DNA of 64,000 nucleotides. Source: UTCHB3 sp002050155. Its GTDB lineage: Bacteria > Bacteroidota > Ignavibacteria > Ignavibacteriales > Ignavibacteriaceae. Position numbers and translations under genes: made by a program. This document shows positions 26,611 through 35,319 of this stretch, piece by piece. Below the pieces are notes generated by a model that saw only the letters and a list, made by a program, of their open reading frames with translations, did not search any database and was not told the origin of the DNA. Within the stretch, counting starts at the first letter, position 1, and each line of letters begins with the position of its first letter. Where the stretch lies: the NCBI GenBank assembly GCA_030584105.1, contig CP129491.1, positions 2,852,001-2,916,000 on the forward strand, in the 5' to 3' direction.

Positions 26611-26956
26611 ATCCCATCCCGAACCTCCTTCCCTTAATTTGAATTTTTTCGGGACCCCGTCCCGAGCTTTCTACTTTCTCCGGTAATTACTACTTCGAGA
26701 CCTCCATTCGGAAGTTTGTGCTTTCTCACAAACTTTTTTGTCTTTATTGATTTTTAAACTTATGTTTTTCTACATACTTTTATGTTGTCGGTTTGGTTAT
26801 AAGGTAGTTGGTAACACTTCCTTTCGCTTACAAAAGCATAAAATTTCTTAACCAATTGTGATTGCTTTAAGGGTTTCTATGGAAATCAACCTTTACAGAA
26901 ACATAAAATTCTTTAATCATTTCGCGTAAAAATGTAATCCACGTTACAAAACTCAC

Positions 26957-26984
26957 AAAAAATGAAAAAAAATTTTCATTTTTT
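26957..26984 (+). other. A-rich hairpin upstream of T9SS gene at 27129
   Basis: AAAAAATGAAAA pairs with TTTTCATTTTTT around an AAAA loop (12 bp, almost no G/C). It lies 145 nt before the next start codon. It may be a weak terminator or only the result of AT-rich sequence. Confidence 0.4.
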
Positions 26985-27128
26985 TGCTTTAACCTATATG
27001 ATATTTAGAAAATAATTAGTAATTTGCAATCACGGACAAAAAAGATACGAAAACTAACAATTCTGTTTAATCTATCTTAACAGAGCATAAACAGGAAGTG
27101 ATCATCAATCAAATCTCACGAGGTAAAT

Positions 27129-28313
27129 ATGAAACAACTGTTTCTTTTCTTGTTTGTTGCATTGTTCATTTTTGCAACGAACGAAGCACAGGCTCAAAAG
27201 GGGCCCGTTAAAACACAAAAAACCAACCCGACCACCTCGCTTAAGAGTGCAGGTACCCCATCACAGGTTGCGGTTAGTTACATCCAGGAAGGATTTGAAG
27301 ATACTCTTTTCCCTCCTCCGGGATGGACAACGGTCGTTCAATCAGGTCTTGAAAACTGGGTAAGAGACTTATACCCAATGACCGGTGTAGCGTCAACTTT
27401 GGCGGAATATGATGAAGATAACATCAAGTGGCTGATTACGCCGCAGCTTTCGGTTACTGCCGGTGATTCATTATCATTTTGGGTCAGAAGGCAATTCACA
27501 GTTGCATATCCGCCGGACTCACTCTACATTATGGTTTCAACTACTGACGCAAATGTAGCCAGCTTTACACAGACTTTAGTTGCTTATGATGTAGCTAATA
27601 ACTGGATCAGAGAGTGGGTCAGATATGCGGTTTCGCTGAATGCTTATGCCGGGCAGAACATTTACATCGGATTCAAGCATTATAACGATGACGGTAACGG
27701 TTTTAACATGGATGATGTTGCAGCCGGAACTCCGGTTGTTCCGGTTGAACTTCTTTCTTTTGCTGCAAATACAGCCGGTAACACAGTGAACCTTACCTGG
27801 GCTACCGCTACTGAAACCAACAACTATGGTTTCGAAGTGGAGAGAAAAACCGGTAATGGTGAATTTACCAAAATAGCTTTTGTTAACGGGCACGGTACAA
27901 CAACTTCCGGCAATTCTTATTCTTTCGCCGATGCCGGGCTGGCTGTTGGCACTTATTCGTACAGGTTGAAGCAAGTAGATTTCGACGGTAAATATGTTTA
28001 CACCGATGCCGTTGAAGTTGATGTTACTTCACCGGCGGATTACTCGCTGCAGCAGAACTTCCCGAATCCTTTCAACCCGACAACTTCGATTACTTTCGGT
28101 TTGAAAGTTGATTCGAAAGTTACATTGAGGTTGTACGATGCACTTGGCAAAGAAGTTAAAACTTTAGTCAGTGGCGACCTTGCCGGTGGGCAGCACAAAG
28201 TGGATGTTACCACCGAAAATCTTGCCAGCGGTATGTATATCTACACTCTTGAAGCTATCGGAGTTGACGGAAGCAAGTTTGTCTCCTCCAAGAAGATGAC
28301 TTTACTGAAGTAA
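27129..28313 (+). CDS. T9SS-secreted cleaved-adhesin/choice-of-anchor-J protein, short form
   Basis: 394 residues. Signal peptide 1-23 (ends EAQAQ); cleaved-adhesin domain about 54-200 (EGFEDTLFPPPGW, IKWLITPQLSV, NIYIGFKHYNDDG, FNMDDV); a short fibronectin-like segment (VELLSF, TATETNNYGFEVERK, ~205-300); T9SS sorting domain from N310 (FPNPFNPTTSITF, ending KKMTLLK). It lacks the CARDB and core regions of the three long copies, and its DNA is clearly different, so it is an older relative. GAGG lies just before the ATG. Expected to be surface exposed. Confidence 0.87.
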   Translation: MKQLFLFLFVALFIFATNEAQAQKGPVKTQKTNPTTSLKSAGTPSQVAVSYIQEGFEDTLFPPPGWTTVVQSGLENWVRDLYPMTGVASTLAEYDEDNIKWLITPQLSVTAGDSLSFWVRRQFTVAYPPDSLYIMVSTTDANVASFTQTLVAYDVANNWIREWVRYAVSLNAYAGQNIYIGFKHYNDDGNGFNMDDVAAGTPVVPVELLSFAANTAGNTVNLTWATATETNNYGFEVERKTGNGEFTKIAFVNGHGTTTSGNSYSFADAGLAVGTYSYRLKQVDFDGKYVYTDAVEVDVTSPADYSLQQNFPNPFNPTTSITFGLKVDSKVTLRLYDALGKEVKTLVSGDLAGGQHKVDVTTENLASGMYIYTLEAIGVDGSKFVSSKKMTLLK

Positions 28314-28652
28314 AAAAAGGCTTCAGCTGAAAGAAAGTGATTTATCTGAAGTAACAAGGTTTTAACTGAAAAAAACTTTGTTGAAATAGTTGGATAGGGT
28401 GTAACTTACGAACAGTACACGGAAGTGCAGCAAAGGCTTCACTTTCCATAAATTTCTGAACTGCCTTCTGAAAAGGGGGCAGTTTTTTTTGTCGGTTTCA
28501 AAAAACTTATACTGACGGGCTTTTTTGTTATAACCCATAATTCAAAAGAGCAGATGTTTTTACTTCCCAAAAGAGAAGAAATAGATTTATTTTTACCGGA
28601 GAGAAATAAAAGTTTTGAAACATTTGGAAGAATTTGAAGTAAAAAAGAGATA
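28314..28652. other. Intergenic region with two hairpins
   Basis: 339 nt. AACAAGGTTTT (28353-28363) pairs with AAAACTTTGTT (28372-28382), and a terminator follows at 28459-28490. 28490-28652 is AT-rich and probably holds the promoter of the next operon. Confidence 0.5.
28459..28490 (+). terminator. Rho-independent terminator downstream of the short T9SS gene
   Basis: AACTGCC pairs with GGCAGTT (7 bp, extendable by CTT/AAG with a bulge), followed by eight T. It lies about 145 nt after the stop codon. Confidence 0.8.
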
Positions 28653-29429
28653 ATGCGGTTATTAAGAATAGAAGACTCCGTTTTTCCGAAATCACTGCTA
28701 ATCTCGGTGATAATTCACGCAATCATCCTTGTTGGTGCGGTTGCTTTATCCCGCTATATACCCGCCCCGCAGTATGGGTCGAATGGTATTCTGGAAATGT
28801 CGTTTGATAATTCAAATTCCCCGAGTAATACGGAAGAAACTGAAACCCCCACAGAGCCTTCTGACGAAACCCCGCAACCGGCAGAGAAACAACAGGAGAC
28901 ACAAAACCCCGTTGTTCAGCCCGCAAAAAACTCACCCGTTCCGGTTAGTAATCAGACGCAGAAGCCTACACCAGCGGAAACCGCGGGGAAAAAGGGAGTT
29001 ATCGCCGGTGCTTTTGATGCAGTTGACAGCACACTCTTGACTTTAGAATATAAAGAAAACACACTTAATGTCAGGATAAGGTACTCGGCCGGGTGGTCGT
29101 TCTTAGATAACAATGAAAAATCAAAACTTGACGCCGTGACATTTTGGAACCCCAGTCTGCCAAACTCGCCTTGGGTGCAGCTAAAAGTTACCGACAAGTA
29201 CCTCTTTCGCGAATCAAGGTACAAACACAAAGAAGAATTTAAAGACTACACCGCCTACTACAACGACGAAGAGGAAACCGAAGGAGAAGTTAAGTTCGAA
29301 ATTTACCTCCGCACCAATTCCTCCGAAGACTACGAAATCACATTTCGTGTAAAAGGGGCTGAGACATTCCGCCAATACCGACCTGTTTTCATGGCTATGT
29401 TAAAGAGTTTCAAATTTGGACTCTTTTAG
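28653..29429 (+). CDS. Membrane-anchored protein with proline-rich linker (TonB-like N-terminus), unknown function
   Basis: 258 residues. One transmembrane helix (about 14-34, LLISVIIHAIILVGAVALS) with a short basic cytoplasmic start, then a Pro/Thr/Gln/Glu-rich linker (~50-110) and a globular C-terminal domain (~115-258) that I do not recognise. The N-terminal layout, including the SVIIHAIILVGA helix, resembles TonB, but the YP-containing TonB C-terminal domain is absent. It precedes the Gld-type ABC genes by 51 nt on the same strand and may be co-transcribed. Function unknown. Confidence 0.7.
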   Translation: MRLLRIEDSVFPKSLLISVIIHAIILVGAVALSRYIPAPQYGSNGILEMSFDNSNSPSNTEETETPTEPSDETPQPAEKQQETQNPVVQPAKNSPVPVSNQTQKPTPAETAGKKGVIAGAFDAVDSTLLTLEYKENTLNVRIRYSAGWSFLDNNEKSKLDAVTFWNPSLPNSPWVQLKVTDKYLFRESRYKHKEEFKDYTAYYNDEEETEGEVKFEIYLRTNSSEDYEITFRVKGAETFRQYRPVFMAMLKSFKFGLF

Positions 29430-29480
29430 AACCCGATAAAATCCCTAAATTTAAGTTTTCATTTTTAAATATTTTGAAAT

Positions 29481-30407
29481 ATGAGCATTAATCTTAAGAA
29501 TGTTACCAAGTTCTATGGCTTGCAGAAAGCCGTGGATGAAATTTCTTTTAAGGTGAAAACCGGGGAAATCGTCGGGTTTTTGGGTCCTAACGGTGCGGGA
29601 AAAACAACCACGATGAAAATGATTACCGGGTTGTTGGCGCCTAACTCGGGTGAAATTTCAATAAACAATAAAAATGTGTGGGAAGACCCCGAGTCAGTAA
29701 AAAAAATTACCGGGTATTTGCCCGAAAACAACCCTCTTTATTTAGACATGTATGTAACCGATTACCTTCAATATGTGGCGGCACTGCAAAAAGTTGAACC
29801 GCCGCACATCGGTGAAAAAGTGAAAGAAATGGTGGGAGTCTGTGGGTTAGATCGGGAAAAACACAAAAAAATCGGCGAACTTTCCAAAGGATACAGGCAG
29901 CGGGTTGGCTTGGCGCAGGCGTTAATTCACGATCCGAAAATTTTAGTGCTGGATGAGCCTACCACTGGGCTTGACCCAAACCAGATTGTGGAGATAAGAA
30001 ACCTGATTAAAGAAGCAGGGCAGGAGAAAACGGTTATCCTTTCGACCCATATCCTTTCTGAAGTTGAAGCAATCAGCGACAGAATACTGATAATAAACGA
30101 GGGTAAAATTGTTGCCGATGGTTCGCCCGAAAGCCTTAAAAGAGCTTCAACTGAAGGCAATAACATCAAATTGAAACTGGAAACCGAGACGGAACCGGAA
30201 AAAGTTGCCGAAGTTCTTTCAACAATCGAGGGGGTTACAAGTGTTGATTTGCGGGATGAAAAAGGGGTTTTTATACTGCAGGGGATGGGAGAAAACATAA
30301 ACAGGGAGGTTTTTTCACTTGCTGTTAAAAATAAATGGGTGTTGCTTGAAATGACAACTCAGGAAACAAAACTTGAAGATATATTTAAAAAATTAACCAC
30401 TAACTGA
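29481..30407 (+). CDS. ABC transporter ATP-binding protein (GldA-like)
   Basis: 308 residues. Walker A GPNGAGKTT (35-43), signature LSKGYRQRV (134-142), Walker B ILVLDEPTTGLDP (154-166) and switch H190 in LSTHIL. The sequence pattern and length match GldA of the gliding-motility/GldFG transporter, and the two following genes match GldF and GldG. The stop is 2 nt before the permease start. In flavobacteria GldAFG is needed for gliding; many non-gliders also carry it, so motility cannot be concluded. Confidence 0.9.
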   Translation: MSINLKNVTKFYGLQKAVDEISFKVKTGEIVGFLGPNGAGKTTTMKMITGLLAPNSGEISINNKNVWEDPESVKKITGYLPENNPLYLDMYVTDYLQYVAALQKVEPPHIGEKVKEMVGVCGLDREKHKKIGELSKGYRQRVGLAQALIHDPKILVLDEPTTGLDPNQIVEIRNLIKEAGQEKTVILSTHILSEVEAISDRILIINEGKIVADGSPESLKRASTEGNNIKLKLETETEPEKVAEVLSTIEGVTSVDLRDEKGVFILQGMGENINREVFSLAVKNKWVLLEMTTQETKLEDIFKKLTTN

Positions 30408-30409
30408 AC

Positions 30410-31135
30410 ATGAAAATAATCTATGAAATAGCAAAGAGGGAAACCGCCCTCTTTTTCGATTCACTTATCGCCTATGTTTTATTGGTTGTGTTTTTGGGGT
30501 TCTGTGGCTTTTTCACCTGGCTTTTTGGTTCCGATGTTTTCTTTTCGGGGCAGGCTACATTAAAGCCTTTCTTTACAGCCTCTTACTGGATTCTTTTTCT
30601 GTTCATCCCGGCGCTTACGATGCGCACCATTTCTGAAGAGAAAAACACCGGAACAATTGATCTGCTGCTGACAAAACCAATTACTGACTGGCAGATCATC
30701 GCCGGGAAGTATCTTTCCGTTATGTTTTTGGTTGGTATTGCTTTGTTGCTTACACTTCCTTATTATTTTACGGTTGCTTCTTTGGGTAACATCGACCATG
30801 GCGCCACGATAATGGGGTACCTTGGGTTGATGCTGATGAGTTCGGCGCTTGCTGCCGTGGGGATTTTTATGAGCAGCCTTACCGGCAATCAGATAATTGC
30901 TTTTATTTCGTCGCTGCTTGTCGGGGTGTTCCTTATCTTGATTTTCGACGCACTTTCGCAGCAGATGTTCAGTTCTTACGGAGTTATTCTGGACTATATC
31001 AGCATGACGGGGCACTTTGACTCGGTCACCCGAGGGGTATTAGACAGCCGGGATTTGGTTTACTTCCTTTCCCTCACATTCACCGGTCTGTTTTTAGCGA
31101 GCAGTATTCTTTCAAAACGAAATATTATCGACTGA
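30410..31135 (+). CDS. ABC-2 type permease (GldF-like)
   Basis: 241 residues with six predicted helices. Typical ABC-2 features are the FIPALTMRTISEEKNTGT segment (residues ~64-81) followed by DLLLTKPITDWQIIAGKY. Length and motif match GldF. It pairs with the ATPase just upstream and the GldG-like protein 7 nt downstream, forming one transporter at the inner membrane. The substrate is unknown in the family. Confidence 0.88.
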   Translation: MKIIYEIAKRETALFFDSLIAYVLLVVFLGFCGFFTWLFGSDVFFSGQATLKPFFTASYWILFLFIPALTMRTISEEKNTGTIDLLLTKPITDWQIIAGKYLSVMFLVGIALLLTLPYYFTVASLGNIDHGATIMGYLGLMLMSSALAAVGIFMSSLTGNQIIAFISSLLVGVFLILIFDALSQQMFSSYGVILDYISMTGHFDSVTRGVLDSRDLVYFLSLTFTGLFLASSILSKRNIID

Positions 31136-31142
31136 GGGGCGC

Positions 31143-32801
31143 ATGTTAACTAAAAAAACTTTTTTTACTGTTATTGGTACGGTGATTACGGTTGTAATAC
31201 TGCTGAACATCCTTTTCTGGTTTTTCAAGGTACGGTTTGATTTCACTGCCGACAAAGCCTACACGCTCAGTGAGCCTACAATAAATATTCTCAACGAACT
31301 GAAACAGCCGGTTACGGTAACCGCATGGATTTCTGAAGATTTACCCCCTGATCTTAACAAAACTAAAGATGATTTTGAGGACCTTCTTGCAGAATATGAA
31401 AGCGCTGCCGGCGCTAACTTCATTTATAAAACAGAAAACCCGAAAGACGGCGCTAAGGCGGAGCAGGAGGGGATTAGCCCGCTTCTGTTGGATATAAGGG
31501 AGAAAGACCAGGTTAAGCAGCAAAAAATATATTTCGGTGCCGTGGTGAAATTCGGAACTCAGAGTGAAGTGATACCGGTGGTTCAGCCCGGAACTTCAAT
31601 GGAGTTTTCGCTGACTACTAAAATTAAAAAGATGGCCGCATTGAAGAAATCAACCGTTGGCTATTTGCAGGGGCACGGAGAACCCTCGATGCAGGAAGTG
31701 GCGCAACTGATGCAGGAGTTAAGCATTACGATGGAGGTGGTGCCCGTTGATTTGCACGACACGCTTAACATACCCGAAGAAGTGAAAACTATTCTGATAG
31801 TGGCACCTAAAGACACGATACCGGATGAACACCTGCAGTTACTCGATAAATTTCTGAAAAACGGTGGCAGAATTTTTGCCGCCGTGAACAGAATCGATAT
31901 TAACATGCAGACGCAAGAGGTTGAAGAAGTTAAAACCGGGCTTGAAGATTTTCTGAAAACAAAGGGAATTAGCATAATACCGGATGTTGTACACGATAAA
32001 AGCTGCGCAACTATTACGGTGCAACAACAGCAAGGTGGGATGATTTTTCAGACACCGATTAAGTTGCCGGATATACCGATTATTACTTCATTTGCGGCTA
32101 TCCCACCGCTTGCCGGGTTGGATGGGGTTACTCTTATGTTTCCTTCGAGTATTGATACAATTCCGGGTAGTGGCTTCAAATTTACGGTTTTAGCCGCCAC
32201 TTCTTCAGGTTCGGGGTTAAATATACTTCCGTACAGAATTGATTTACAGAGAGAATGGAGTGAAGCCGACTTCCCCGTGGCACACATACCGGTTTCAGTT
32301 TTGGCTGAAGCGAACAGAGACAATAATGGAGCGAAAATCGCCGTTATTTCCGACGGAGATTTTATCGTGAACGGACAGGGGCAGAATGCTCAGCAAATTC
32401 AGGAGGATAACATCAGTTTTGTCGTTAATATGGTCGATTTTTTCACCGATAATTCGGGGCTTGCTGCACTTAGAAACAAGAAAGTAACCACAAGACCGAT
32501 TGACCCTAATCTTGGTGATGACTCAAAATTTATAATTAAATATTTAAACTTCTTCGCTCCCATTATTTTGGCTGTTCTATTCGGTTTTTGGCGGTACAGC
32601 AGGAGAAAATCGGTAATTGCCGAATTGGAAAAGGAAGATTGGAGCGGCAAAAGCCAACCCGGCGGCAAAATAATAGAGAGACCCTCAAGCCGGGGATCCG
32701 GCAGCCGGGGACCCACGAACCGGGGGTTGGATAAAGAAGAAGGGGATGAGAATAGTGATACAGAAAACCTGAGTGGCAAAAATGAAAAGGAAAACGAATA
32801 A
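31143..32801 (+). CDS. GldG-family auxiliary ABC transporter protein
   Basis: 552 residues. An N-terminal helix (~9-31) is followed by a large periplasmic domain of the ABC_transp_aux/GldG type (FDFTADKAYTLSEPT near 36-50, LQGHGEPS, ISDGDFIVNGQ) and a second helix (~467-486). The last ~60 residues are a Ser/Gly/Arg/Glu-rich tail with no predicted fold. It probably docks on the GldF-like permease. The stop overlaps the start of the next gene (TAATG). Confidence 0.87.
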   Translation: MLTKKTFFTVIGTVITVVILLNILFWFFKVRFDFTADKAYTLSEPTINILNELKQPVTVTAWISEDLPPDLNKTKDDFEDLLAEYESAAGANFIYKTENPKDGAKAEQEGISPLLLDIREKDQVKQQKIYFGAVVKFGTQSEVIPVVQPGTSMEFSLTTKIKKMAALKKSTVGYLQGHGEPSMQEVAQLMQELSITMEVVPVDLHDTLNIPEEVKTILIVAPKDTIPDEHLQLLDKFLKNGGRIFAAVNRIDINMQTQEVEEVKTGLEDFLKTKGISIIPDVVHDKSCATITVQQQQGGMIFQTPIKLPDIPIITSFAAIPPLAGLDGVTLMFPSSIDTIPGSGFKFTVLAATSSGSGLNILPYRIDLQREWSEADFPVAHIPVSVLAEANRDNNGAKIAVISDGDFIVNGQGQNAQQIQEDNISFVVNMVDFFTDNSGLAALRNKKVTTRPIDPNLGDDSKFIIKYLNFFAPIILAVLFGFWRYSRRKSVIAELEKEDWSGKSQPGGKIIERPSSRGSGSRGPTNRGLDKEEGDENSDTENLSGKNEKENE

Positions 32802-33739
32802 TGCTTTTTGAACGCTCGAAAAAAACTCTTTACATTGTGGCGGGGGCAGTATTTTTAATTGCAATTTTAACCGTAGTTTTGAAATTAACGGGAAAAAAGG
32901 GGTCATCGGGTGAAAACGGTATTCCGCAATTTGATACCGCTTCGGTTACTGAAATTAAAATGACTCCAAAAGGGGGCGGCGGTGAAGTGGTGTTTTCGAA
33001 AAAAGAGGGTGGCTGGCAACTCAAATTTCCCGGTGAGAAAGGGAAAACCGTACAAGCCGGTACACAAAAAGTTGAAAATATGATTTATCTTCTTTCTGAC
33101 CCTGATGTGAAAAACATTGTTTCAAGAAATGCAGCAGATCGCAAAGAGTACGGGCTGGATACGGGCTACACTTCCGTTAAGCTTTTTGCCGGGGATGAAC
33201 TTCAGTTGCATGCTTACATTGGTAAAGGTGAAATGCTTTCGCAACAAGAGATGGGTTCGTATGTTCGCTTTGAAGGCTCGGATGATGTTTTTTTAGTCTC
33301 GGGGTTTTTGGATATGGTGTTTAACTCCGACCTTTCACTCTATCGAGACAGGGAGTTGGGCTTTGGCGGAGTTGAATCGTGGCAGGAAGTTAAATTTTCG
33401 GGAGATGAAAATTTCTCGCTTAAGCGCAACGGCAGCAGCTGGCTGTTAGAAGGTGAAAAGCCCGATTCGGTTAAAACCGAAGAGTATCTGCAGGCGTTTG
33501 GGGCATTGCAGGGGAACGAGTTTGAAGATAACATTACACTGCCACAAGGGAAAAAGCCAATTTCGCAGGTTGAGGTTACAACTGTTTCGGGCAGAAATTT
33601 CACGGTTTCGGCGTTTGTTGTAGAGAACGACACGCTGATTGCAACTTCAATGAGCAAAGGATCGTTATTTAAAGGGGGTGGCGAGGGTGCGCTTTACAGC
33701 AAGGTTTTCCCGGGGTTAAAGAACTTCAAATCGAAATAA
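32801..33739 (+). CDS. DUF4340-domain protein
   Basis: 312 residues. One N-terminal helix (about 9-27, TLYIVAGAVFLIAILTVVL) and a periplasmic domain with the DUF4340 layout (VTEIKMT, WQLKFPG, NAADRKEYGLDTGYTSVKLF, YRDRELGF). It is translationally coupled to the GldG-like gene (1-nt overlap). DUF4340 proteins regularly accompany GldFG-type transporters, which supports a shared complex. No enzymatic role is known. Confidence 0.85.
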   Translation: MLFERSKKTLYIVAGAVFLIAILTVVLKLTGKKGSSGENGIPQFDTASVTEIKMTPKGGGGEVVFSKKEGGWQLKFPGEKGKTVQAGTQKVENMIYLLSDPDVKNIVSRNAADRKEYGLDTGYTSVKLFAGDELQLHAYIGKGEMLSQQEMGSYVRFEGSDDVFLVSGFLDMVFNSDLSLYRDRELGFGGVESWQEVKFSGDENFSLKRNGSSWLLEGEKPDSVKTEEYLQAFGALQGNEFEDNITLPQGKKPISQVEVTTVSGRNFTVSAFVVENDTLIATSMSKGSLFKGGGEGALYSKVFPGLKNFKSK

Positions 33740-33820
33740 CCGGGGAGTGAAACAGTTTCAGATTGGCACAGTCAAAAATTGCCATAATTGGAGATCAAGT
33801 GAATATAACAGGAGAAGTGT

Positions 33821-34558
33821 GTGGTAACACTAAGACCCGCAATATTTGAACAGTTTGACGAGATTATTTGCGGTGTAAGCACCATTATTGATAAGAACGC
33901 AAAACCCCCTTTTTGGTTCAATCAGTCGCTTTCCGTTGGTGATGACGAAAAGAAAGTTCTTTCAAACAGAAAAAGGTGGTTAGAAAGCCTTGGCATCCCG
34001 CCGGAAAATTGTGCAACTCAGAAGCAAGTACACGGCGATACTATCAGATTTATTACTGAGGGCGGTATGAAAGGGGAAAGCGACGCCATGATAACCGATA
34101 AACCGGGTATTGCAGTATTAATAAGCACCGCAGATTGCCCCGCAATTTTTGTGTATGACAGAAAAGAAAAATTGGTTGCTGGCATCCATTCCGGTTGGCG
34201 CGGAACCTCGATCCGAATTGTTGAAAAAACGATTAACACGATGAAAAACGGGCTTGGTTGCAAACCGGGCAACCTTTTTTGTTACATGGCACCGGCAATT
34301 TCTCAGGCTAATTATGAAGTTGGTCCTGAAGTTGCAGAACTTTTCGACGGAAGATACCTGAAAAAAGTTGGGGGTAAATTTCTGCTGGATGTTCCTTTGG
34401 CTAACTATCACATGCTGTTGGAAGCGGGAATTTCGAAGAAGCATATACAAATTTCGAAGTTGTGCACTTATAATTTCAGTAATCTTTTACACAGCTACCG
34501 GAGGGATGGTGCCCGCTCAGGCAGAGCCTCGGGTATTATTGCTATGAAAAAGATTTGA
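33821..34558 (+). CDS. pgeF: Purine nucleoside phosphorylase YfiH/LACC1 family (formerly 'multicopper polyphenol oxidase')
   Basis: 245 residues. Zinc-dependent enzyme of purine nucleoside metabolism; E. coli YfiH (PgeF) has also been linked to peptidoglycan editing. The metal/catalytic residues are visible: H71 in KQVHGD, C106 in STADCPA, H123 in GIHSGWRG. The start is GTG at 33821 with AGGAG upstream (33810-33814). The end of the gene (codons MKKI and stop) lies in the first of three 40-nt tandem repeats that continue downstream. It precedes the folate genes. Confidence 0.9.
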   Translation: MVTLRPAIFEQFDEIICGVSTIIDKNAKPPFWFNQSLSVGDDEKKVLSNRKRWLESLGIPPENCATQKQVHGDTIRFITEGGMKGESDAMITDKPGIAVLISTADCPAIFVYDRKEKLVAGIHSGWRGTSIRIVEKTINTMKNGLGCKPGNLFCYMAPAISQANYEVGPEVAELFDGRYLKKVGGKFLLDVPLANYHMLLEAGISKKHIQISKLCTYNFSNLLHSYRRDGARSGRASGIIAMKKI

Positions 34559-34657
34559 TTACAGTGCGAAAGAATCAACTGCTGTGAAAAAGATTTGATT
34601 GCAGCGTGAAAGAATCCACCACTATGAAAAAGATTTGATTACAGCGTGAAAGATTCG
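34541..34657 (+). repeat. Three 40-nt tandem repeats at the 3' end of pgeF
   Basis: Units begin at 34541, 34581 and 34621 (GCTATGAAAAAGATTTGATT and variants). The first contains the last codons and stop of pgeF; the other two are non-coding copies with a few changes each. The third is cut short by 3-4 nt. Confidence 0.9.
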
Positions 34658-34732
34658 ACGGAGCGTAAATAACAAAAATCAAACAACAAAACGCAATTAA
34701 CCGCTCAGAATTTAAGAACTCAAAAGCATAAA

Positions 34733-35317
34733 ATGACCACTATCATAAGAATTAAGAAAGCGTCTTTCTACGGTTATCACGGTGTGATGAAAGAGGAGCA
34801 GCGCGTTGGAGGCAAATTTGAAGCTGATATCGATCTCTACTTCGATTTTGCAGAAGCGGGGGTTTCAGATAATTTGAATAAAACGATTGACTACGAGTCG
34901 GTTTACAACCACATACTTTCGATTGCGCTGATGAAGAAAAACTATTTGATAGAAACGGTAGCCTACAGAATTTCTGAATTGCTGTTTGATAAATATTTGA
35001 GCCTGGAGAGACTTACAGTTAAAGTGCGAAAAAACAACCCGCCGATTGGTGGGGTGGTTGATTGCGTCGAAGTGGAAATTGACACCTCACGGCAGGATTT
35101 TTACGACTCGGTCGAGCGCTTCAAAAACCACACTTCGAAAAATTCAACAAACGGTGAAAAGAAGGGCAAACTTTCCGAGAAAAGCGCCGGCAAAGCGGAA
35201 AGTTCCAAAAACCACACTTCGAAAAATTCAACAAACGGTGAAAAGAAGGGCAAACTCGCCGAAAAAGGCGCCGGCACTTCAAAAACAATTAAAAATAACC
35301 GGGTTAAGGGGGCGTAA
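34733..35317 (+). CDS. folB: Dihydroneopterin aldolase with repetitive C-terminal tail
   Basis: 194 residues; the enzyme domain is residues 1-118, the normal length. It converts 7,8-dihydroneopterin to 6-hydroxymethyl-dihydropterin and glycolaldehyde in folate synthesis. Landmarks are FYGYHGVMKEEQ (12-23, with the catalytic Glu), TIDYESVY (51-58), LIETVA (72-77) and K100. The last ~75 residues are a lysine/serine/asparagine-rich tail containing a 28-residue unit (KNHTSKNSTNGEKKGKL...) repeated once, from an 84-nt DNA duplication. Such a tail is not part of the family. folK follows after 2 nt, so the pair should be co-translated. Confidence 0.92.
   Translation: MTTIIRIKKASFYGYHGVMKEEQRVGGKFEADIDLYFDFAEAGVSDNLNKTIDYESVYNHILSIALMKKNYLIETVAYRISELLFDKYLSLERLTVKVRKNNPPIGGVVDCVEVEIDTSRQDFYDSVERFKNHTSKNSTNGEKKGKLSEKSAGKAESSKNHTSKNSTNGEKKGKLAEKGAGTSKTIKNNRVKGA
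35123..35290 (+). repeat. 84-nt in-frame tandem duplication in folB
   Basis: Unit 1 at 35123-35206 and unit 2 from 35207 (period 84 nt, 28 codons). The first 50 nt of the two units are identical; later parts differ by substitutions. The frame is maintained. Confidence 0.88.
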
Positions 35318-35319
35318 AT

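Larger units (their letters stand above)
26139..27128. other. Long gene-free region carrying the first structured repeat array
   Basis: 990 nt with no convincing gene. 26160-26440 holds degenerate ~100-nt repeats, 26424-26610 a structured element that recurs at 43.3 kb (both listed separately). At 26647-26667 TCGGGAC and GTCCCGA pair around CCC. 26700-27128 is AT-rich, with an A-rich hairpin at 26957-26984, and should contain the promoter of the T9SS protein at 27129. A 60-codon frame across the repeat (26460-26642) is not regarded as a gene. Confidence 0.6.

Noticed and set aside
26460..26642. 60-codon frame across structured repeat A
   Set aside because: It lies over the hairpins, has no ribosome site, and the matching sequence in copy B does not keep the same frame.
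34541..34657. Possible CRISPR array
   Set aside because: The repeats are directly tandem with no spacers and only three units.
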